Below, in pieces: positions 37,401-43,400 of a stretch of 64,000 nt of DNA; positions within the stretch are counted from its first letter, which is position 1; each line of letters opens with the position of its first letter. The stretch spans positions 1,890,001-1,954,000 of the forward strand of contig JAGFBZ010000012.1 of the NCBI GenBank assembly GCA_018398805.1, written 5' to 3'. The position numbers and the translations under genes were made by a program. Origin of the DNA: Hirundichthys speculiger (Eukaryota; Chordata; Actinopteri; Beloniformes; Exocoetidae). A model generated the notes under the pieces. The model did not search any database. It had not been told where the DNA came from and was given only the letters and a program-made list of their open reading frames with translations.

Positions 37401-40400
37401 AGGACTCCTTCACTAACCACCGCCCAAGCAGCAGATGAGAGTCAGACCTGCTGTCCTCAACCCTTAGCTGGTCCAGACCCAGATGTCCACAATTCCACTC
37501 AAAGCAAAACTGTTGGCTTGGAGGGCTTGGAGGGAAAAACCAAGCTCCAGGTTGGTCCAGTCCCCAAGTCCAAGTCTTCTCAGAGTCCCAATCTGAACGC
37601 CCATCCACAGCACGCTGATCCTCCCAAAACATCTACAGATATCTCCCAAGCTACGACAATCCCTCAAAATATCAGTCTTTCGCAGTCTTCCACTGGTTCC
37701 AGGAGTGGCCCGGACTGGGACGGACCGGCCCTCCAAACAAGCGAAGGAGCAGCCTCCGTCTCCACATCCAGAGGCAGCAGCTTTACCACAACCACTGCTG
37801 TCACTCAGGAGACTGTCTACCGCCAGTCTTTTACCTCGGACAGCTCCCAGTCCTGCAGCTCCTTCAGCCGGGACACCCGACAGTCACCTGAGGGTCACGG
37901 TCCTCCACAGTCCAAGAACAGAATCAGCATCTGCAGCACCAGCAGCAAGAAGAGCCACGAGGCGGCCCGCCCCCACCAAGGCCCCCTCTCCACCCCTGAC
38001 CAGCAGAGCGTGCATGGCTCCAGCTTGCGTCCCAGTAGCCCTGCCCGGCGTGCTCCGGCTCAGCAGGCTAACCCGCATGCCACGCCCCCTCTCCCCCCAC
38101 CTCATCTACTAACTCCACTCCCAGACCCTGACATTTGTCTGCCCGTGGCCATCCGCGAGGAGATCAGGCTCACGCCTCAGATCCAGGGGCCTCCCTTCCT
38201 CCTCCTCCGCCTCTTCCCCCGGGCCAGGCAGAGTCTCTTCCCCAGGGAAAAGGCTCTGGACACGCCCCCCCTTGCTTCACCAGGCCCTTGTCTCAAGCTG
38301 CAGTCATGGAGGGCTCTCCAGTGATGCTAGAGGTGGAGGTGATGGGACACCGAGAGCCCACGCTCACCTGGTGGGTAGCGTACAACCAGCTCCATGGTAA
38401 CACACAACTGTCATGAGATCATTCAGTTACTTATTACACCTGCATTAACACATGCGCTACAGCTGGATCATGTTCAGTCCCCCCACTAAGACCACTGACC
38501 AGCTTCTCTCCCTTATCTCCATGTCATGCACATAATCCTTGTGACATTTGTTATGACCGTTGATGTTTCACGTCAACTTAAAGGTGGAGCAGGTGATGGT
38601 TCCTTGATGGTAACTGAAGGAAGAGAGGCGACTAAAGAGTTAAGTGTGGTAGGTGCATTTCTGGTAGAAAGGTAAATGTCCCGTTATCTTTTCACATAAT
38701 ACGGATGGTGTAGGTAGTTCTGTGCCTTGGGGTAGGGGACGGCCATTGGGGGTTGCAAGGCTGAATCATTTCTGGTGTTGTTACCGAAGCAACATTTGAA
38801 ATGGGAGGTCTGCAGAGGCAGACCCTTGATCGGCTTGTCAAGGGTCAGGGGTCCTGAAGCGGACTGGCCTCCAAGTCTGCTTCAAGACCCCTGACAAGCC
38901 GATCCAGATACAAGCCATCTCTGAAACAGGAGGTCCCGCTGTTGACCTCTACTGGGAGCTTTGTAGCTCCTCTTGCGTGGCTTGGCTGAAGGAGCTGGGA
39001 GCCAGTTGTGACGAGGTCCTGGAGGGACTGGATGGCTACCGTCAGTTAGCGTCGGCTCGTCAAGGGTCCCACTTGATTGGTTTTCCGCACGTCCTTGTTT
39101 TAAAACCAATGCTGTTTGTTTCAAATGTTGTTTCGGTGGCGGCATCAGAAGTGAGAATGGACGGACAGATCAGATCAGAATGAATGTAAGGTAACGTTAG
39201 CATGAGCTAAGCCAAGTTAAAACAGAGCCAGCTCTACAGGTCGGCTTGCCCTGCACATTTGCAACGCGGCGTCCTGCAGTCAGAACAGGGTTTGAACAGC
39301 TAACGCCAAAGTAGTGCCTTTACTTGTTGGTAGTTGGCAAACAGTGAAAGTGGTGCATTATCGCCACCAAGTGGTTATGAAGTGTCAGTAGATCCTACCT
39401 GGCTCAACGCTGTAATGGAGAAACAATGGATGAAAGGACTCTGTGACAGTTCCAGCCTCCCAGCCTGGACCCCCGTTAATAGAAACCTGTCAGAAGATAT
39501 AACTTACTATTGCATGAACTGAGTGAAGCTATGATCTATGGTGGTGAAACACCAAAGGTAAGACATGATTCAGAACTGGGTTTTAGAAAGTGTAGTAGTT
39601 TTTGTTTGCTGCTCTTTGGTGGCTCAGTTACTTTTTGTCAGAGAGTGGTCATCCTTACACCATTTGTAGAATCTTAGCTTTAAAATCAACAGCAGGATCA
39701 TGTTTGTAGCATGTAGCAGTTAGTCGCTAGTGCTCATTTGTGCGGCATGCTACAGTATCCTTAGGGCTATTTTTTATCGATTCTGCGATATATATCAATA
39801 TTTTATTTCCCCAGAGAGTATTGATTTTTCAGCTGTGGGTATCGATATTCTAAGCTCCTTTCAAAACCCCCATGTCCCACCTTTTAAAGGTTGCAAGCAA
39901 CAATTTGCACTGTTTAAATAAATGAAACTATTTTTCTCAACACATCTTTTATTCATTTTTTCCAGCATTTGCAAGCTGCCTGTCAGCCATATAATGTGTA
40001 ATTGATGCTTTTAGTTCAATTAATTCAAACAAAGTCATTGGAACACTCACAAGATGTCACCAAAATCACTTTATCCCTTTAAAATCTTTCAGAAATGTAA
40101 ATGTATTGTGAGATGAATATTGATATATATATCTTATCGTTAGCCGAATATCGTTTATCGTATTGTATCGTAAGATTAGTGTATTGCTACAGCCCTATCC
40201 CTCATTGTGGTATACTTCCTTTTTTCTCTCTATGCACCTGTCAGTCATGTGTTCTGGAGGTGTGGTTTGTGATGGACGTTAGAAGTTAGGAGACTGAGCA
40301 TTTCTGTTGTTCTCAGTGCATCACCTACTCCACCGCTAAGTTGATCCGTAACCCCGCGGGTTAACTCGAAAACCAAATCCAGGTTTGGGCTGCAGTTTGT

Positions 40401-43400
40401 TACTGTCAGTCCAGTTTTGTTACAGAGCCATAAATTCTTTTTTTTGGTTAAGATGCTTGACAGACGAGAAGCTGGCCCCCCGGCTAATCATAGCTCACCG
40501 CCTTTCAGAACCTCCATGATTTCGTTGTGAAAGAGGAGACGGGCAGCGACTCTCTCAGACAAGAACATAAACACTGAAGCATGGAAGCAGCAACTGTTGT
40601 CAGCAAAAGCTGTCAGTCAGTATAAATGCTGCCACGTCCAGTCCTGACTGCAAATATTGTCTCAATCCCATTCCTGCACGATAGCTTGTTTGCTTTTGTG
40701 CTTTTCTTGAGTTCAGTTTAATGTGTTTAGTTTTTGTCATGTTTTTCCTGAGCTTCGCTTTTGTTAATGAAAGTCCCGATGAAATATTCTTCTAATATTA
40801 ATTTGCTGAATCCCCCATAGAGCTAGCCAGGTACTGGACTCAGGACCCACAGTTTATATTTCAGCCACTTGATTTGACCCACATCAAATCCTGCAGGTCC
40901 TAACCCCAGAGCAGCCATCATTCCCCGAGCAGCCAACAGTCCCAGAGCAGCCTTCAGTCCCAGAGCAGCCCTCCCCAGAGCAGCCTCAGTCCCAGAGCAG
41001 CCTCAGTCCCAGAGCAGCCTTCAGTCCCAGAGCACCTTCATCCCAGAGCAGCCCCAGCCCTCAGCCTTCAGTCCCCAGTCAGTCCCAGCAGCCTTCAGTC
41101 CCAGAGCAGCCATCATTCCCCAGAGCAGCCTTCAGTCCCAGAGCAGCCTTCAGTCCCCAGAGCAGCCTTCAGTCCCAGAGCAGCCATCATCCCCGAGCAG
41201 CCTTCATCAGCCTTCAGTCCCAGAGCAGCCTTCAGTCCCAGAGCAGCCTTCAGTCCAGAGAGCAGCCTTCAGTCCCAGAGCAGCCTTCAGTCCCAGAGCA
41301 GCCTTCAGCATTCCCCGAGCAGCCATCAGTCCCAGCAGCCTTCAGTCCCGAGCAGCCTTCAGTCCCAGAGCAGCCATCATTCCCCGAGCAGCCATCAGTC
41401 CCCAGAGCAGCCTTCAGTCCCAGAGCAGCCTTCAGTCCCAGAGCAGCCATCATTCCCAGAGCAGCCTTCAGTCCCAGAGCAGCCTTCAGTCCCAGAGCAG
41501 CCATTAGTTCCAGAGCAGCCTTCAGTCCCAGAGCAGCCATCATTCCCTGAGCAGCCTTCAGTCCCAGAGCAGCCTTCAGTCCCAGAGCAGCCTTCAGTCC
41601 CAGAGCAGCCATCATTCCCCGAGCAGCCATCAGTCCCAGAGCACCTTCAGTCCCAGAGCAGCCTTCAGTCCCAGCAGCAGCAGTCCCCGAGCAGCCTTTC
41701 AGTCCCAGAGCAGCCTTCAGTCCCAGAGCAGCCATCATTCCCAGAGCAGCCTTCTTCCCCAGAGCAGCCTTCAGTCCCAGAGCAGCCTTCAGTCCCAGAG
41801 CAGCCATCATTCCCCGAGCAGCCTTCAGTCCCAGAGCAGCCTTCAGTCCCAGAGCAGCCATCATTCCCTGAGCAGCCATCAGTCCCAGAGCAGCCTTCAG
41901 TCCCAGAGCAGCCTTCAGTCCCAGAGCAGCCATCATTCCCCGAGCAGCCATCAGTCCCAGAGCAGCCTTCAGTCCCAGAGCAGCCATCATTCCCCAGCAG
42001 CCTTCATCCCAGCACCTTCAGTCCCAGAGCAGTCCCCAGAGCAGCCTCAGTCCCAGAGCAGCCTTCAGTCCCCAGAGCAGCCTTCAGTCCCAGAGCAGCC
42101 TTCAGTTCCAGAGCAGCCATTCAGTCCCAGAGCAGCCTTCAGTTCCAGAGCAGCCTCAGTCCCCAGAGCAGCCATCAGTCCCCAGAGCAGCCTTCAGTCC
42201 AGAGCACCATCATTCCCCGAGCAGCCATCAGTCCCAGAGCAGCCTTCAGTCCCAGAGCAGCCATCATTCCCCGAGCAGCCATCAGTCCCAGAGCAGCCTT
42301 CAGTCCCAGAGCAGCCGTCAGTCCCAGAGCAGCCTTCAGTCCCAGAGCAGCTTCAGTCCCCAGCAGCCATCATTCCCCAGAGCAGCCTTCAGTCCCAGAG
42401 CAGCCTCAGTCCCAGAGCAGCCATCATTCCCGAGCAGCCGTCAGTCCCAGAGCAGCCTTCAGTCCCAGAGCAGCCTTCAGTCCCAGAGCAGCCCTCAGTC
42501 CCAGAGCAGCCATCAGTCCCAGAGCAGCCTTCAGTCCCAGAGCAGCCGTCAGTCCCAGAGCAGCCTTCAGTTCCAGAGCAGCCATTCAGTCCCAGAGCAG
42601 CCTTCAGTTCCAGAGCAGCCGTCAGTCCCAGAGCAGCCGTCAGTCCCAGAGCAGCCTTCAGTCCCAGAGCAGCCATCATTCCCCGAGCAGCCATCAGTCC
42701 CAGAGCAGCCATCAGTCCCAGAGCAGCCTTCAGTCCCAGAGCAGCCATCATTCCCCGAGCAGCCTTCAGTCCCAGAGCAGCCTCAGTCCCCAGAGCAGCC
42801 TTCAGTCCCCAGAGCAGCCTTCAGTTCCAGAGCAGCCGTCAGTCCCAGTCCCAGAGCAGCCTTCAGTCCCAGAGCAGCCGTCAGTCCCAGAGCAGCCGTC
42901 AGTCCCAGAGCAGCCTTCAGTTCCAGAGCAGCCGTCAGTCCCAGAGCAGCCTTCAGTCCCAGAGCAGCCTTCAGTCCCAGAGCAGCCTTCAGTCCCAGAG
43001 CAGCCATCATTCCCCGAGAAGCCATCAGTCCCAGAGCAGCCTTCAGTCCCAGAGCAGCCTCAGTCCAGAGCAGCCGTCTTCCCCAGCCTTCAGTCCCAGA
43101 GCAGCCTTCAGTCCCAGAGCAGCCTTCAGTCCCAGAGCAGCCGTCAGTCCCAGAGCAGCCGTCAGTCCCAGAGCAGCCTTCAGTCCCAGAGCAGCCTTGT
43201 CAGTCCCAGAGCAGCCTTCAGTCCCAGAGCAGCCTTCAGTCCCAGAGCAGCTTGTCAGTCCCAGAGCAGCCTTCAGTCCCAGAGCAGCCTTCAGTCCCAG
43301 AGCAGCTTGTCAGTCCCAGAGCAGCCATCATTCCCCGAGCAGCCATCAGTCCCAGAGCAGCCTTCAGTCCCAGAGCAGCCTTCAGTCCCAGAGCAGCCAT

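Noticed and set aside
40508..40575. Exon-like segment after CTTTCAG ([18 protein letters not shown]) as part of the Ig domain
   Set aside because: Does not fit the Ig sequence or phase; exon 26 joins the exon at 45246 perfectly without it.
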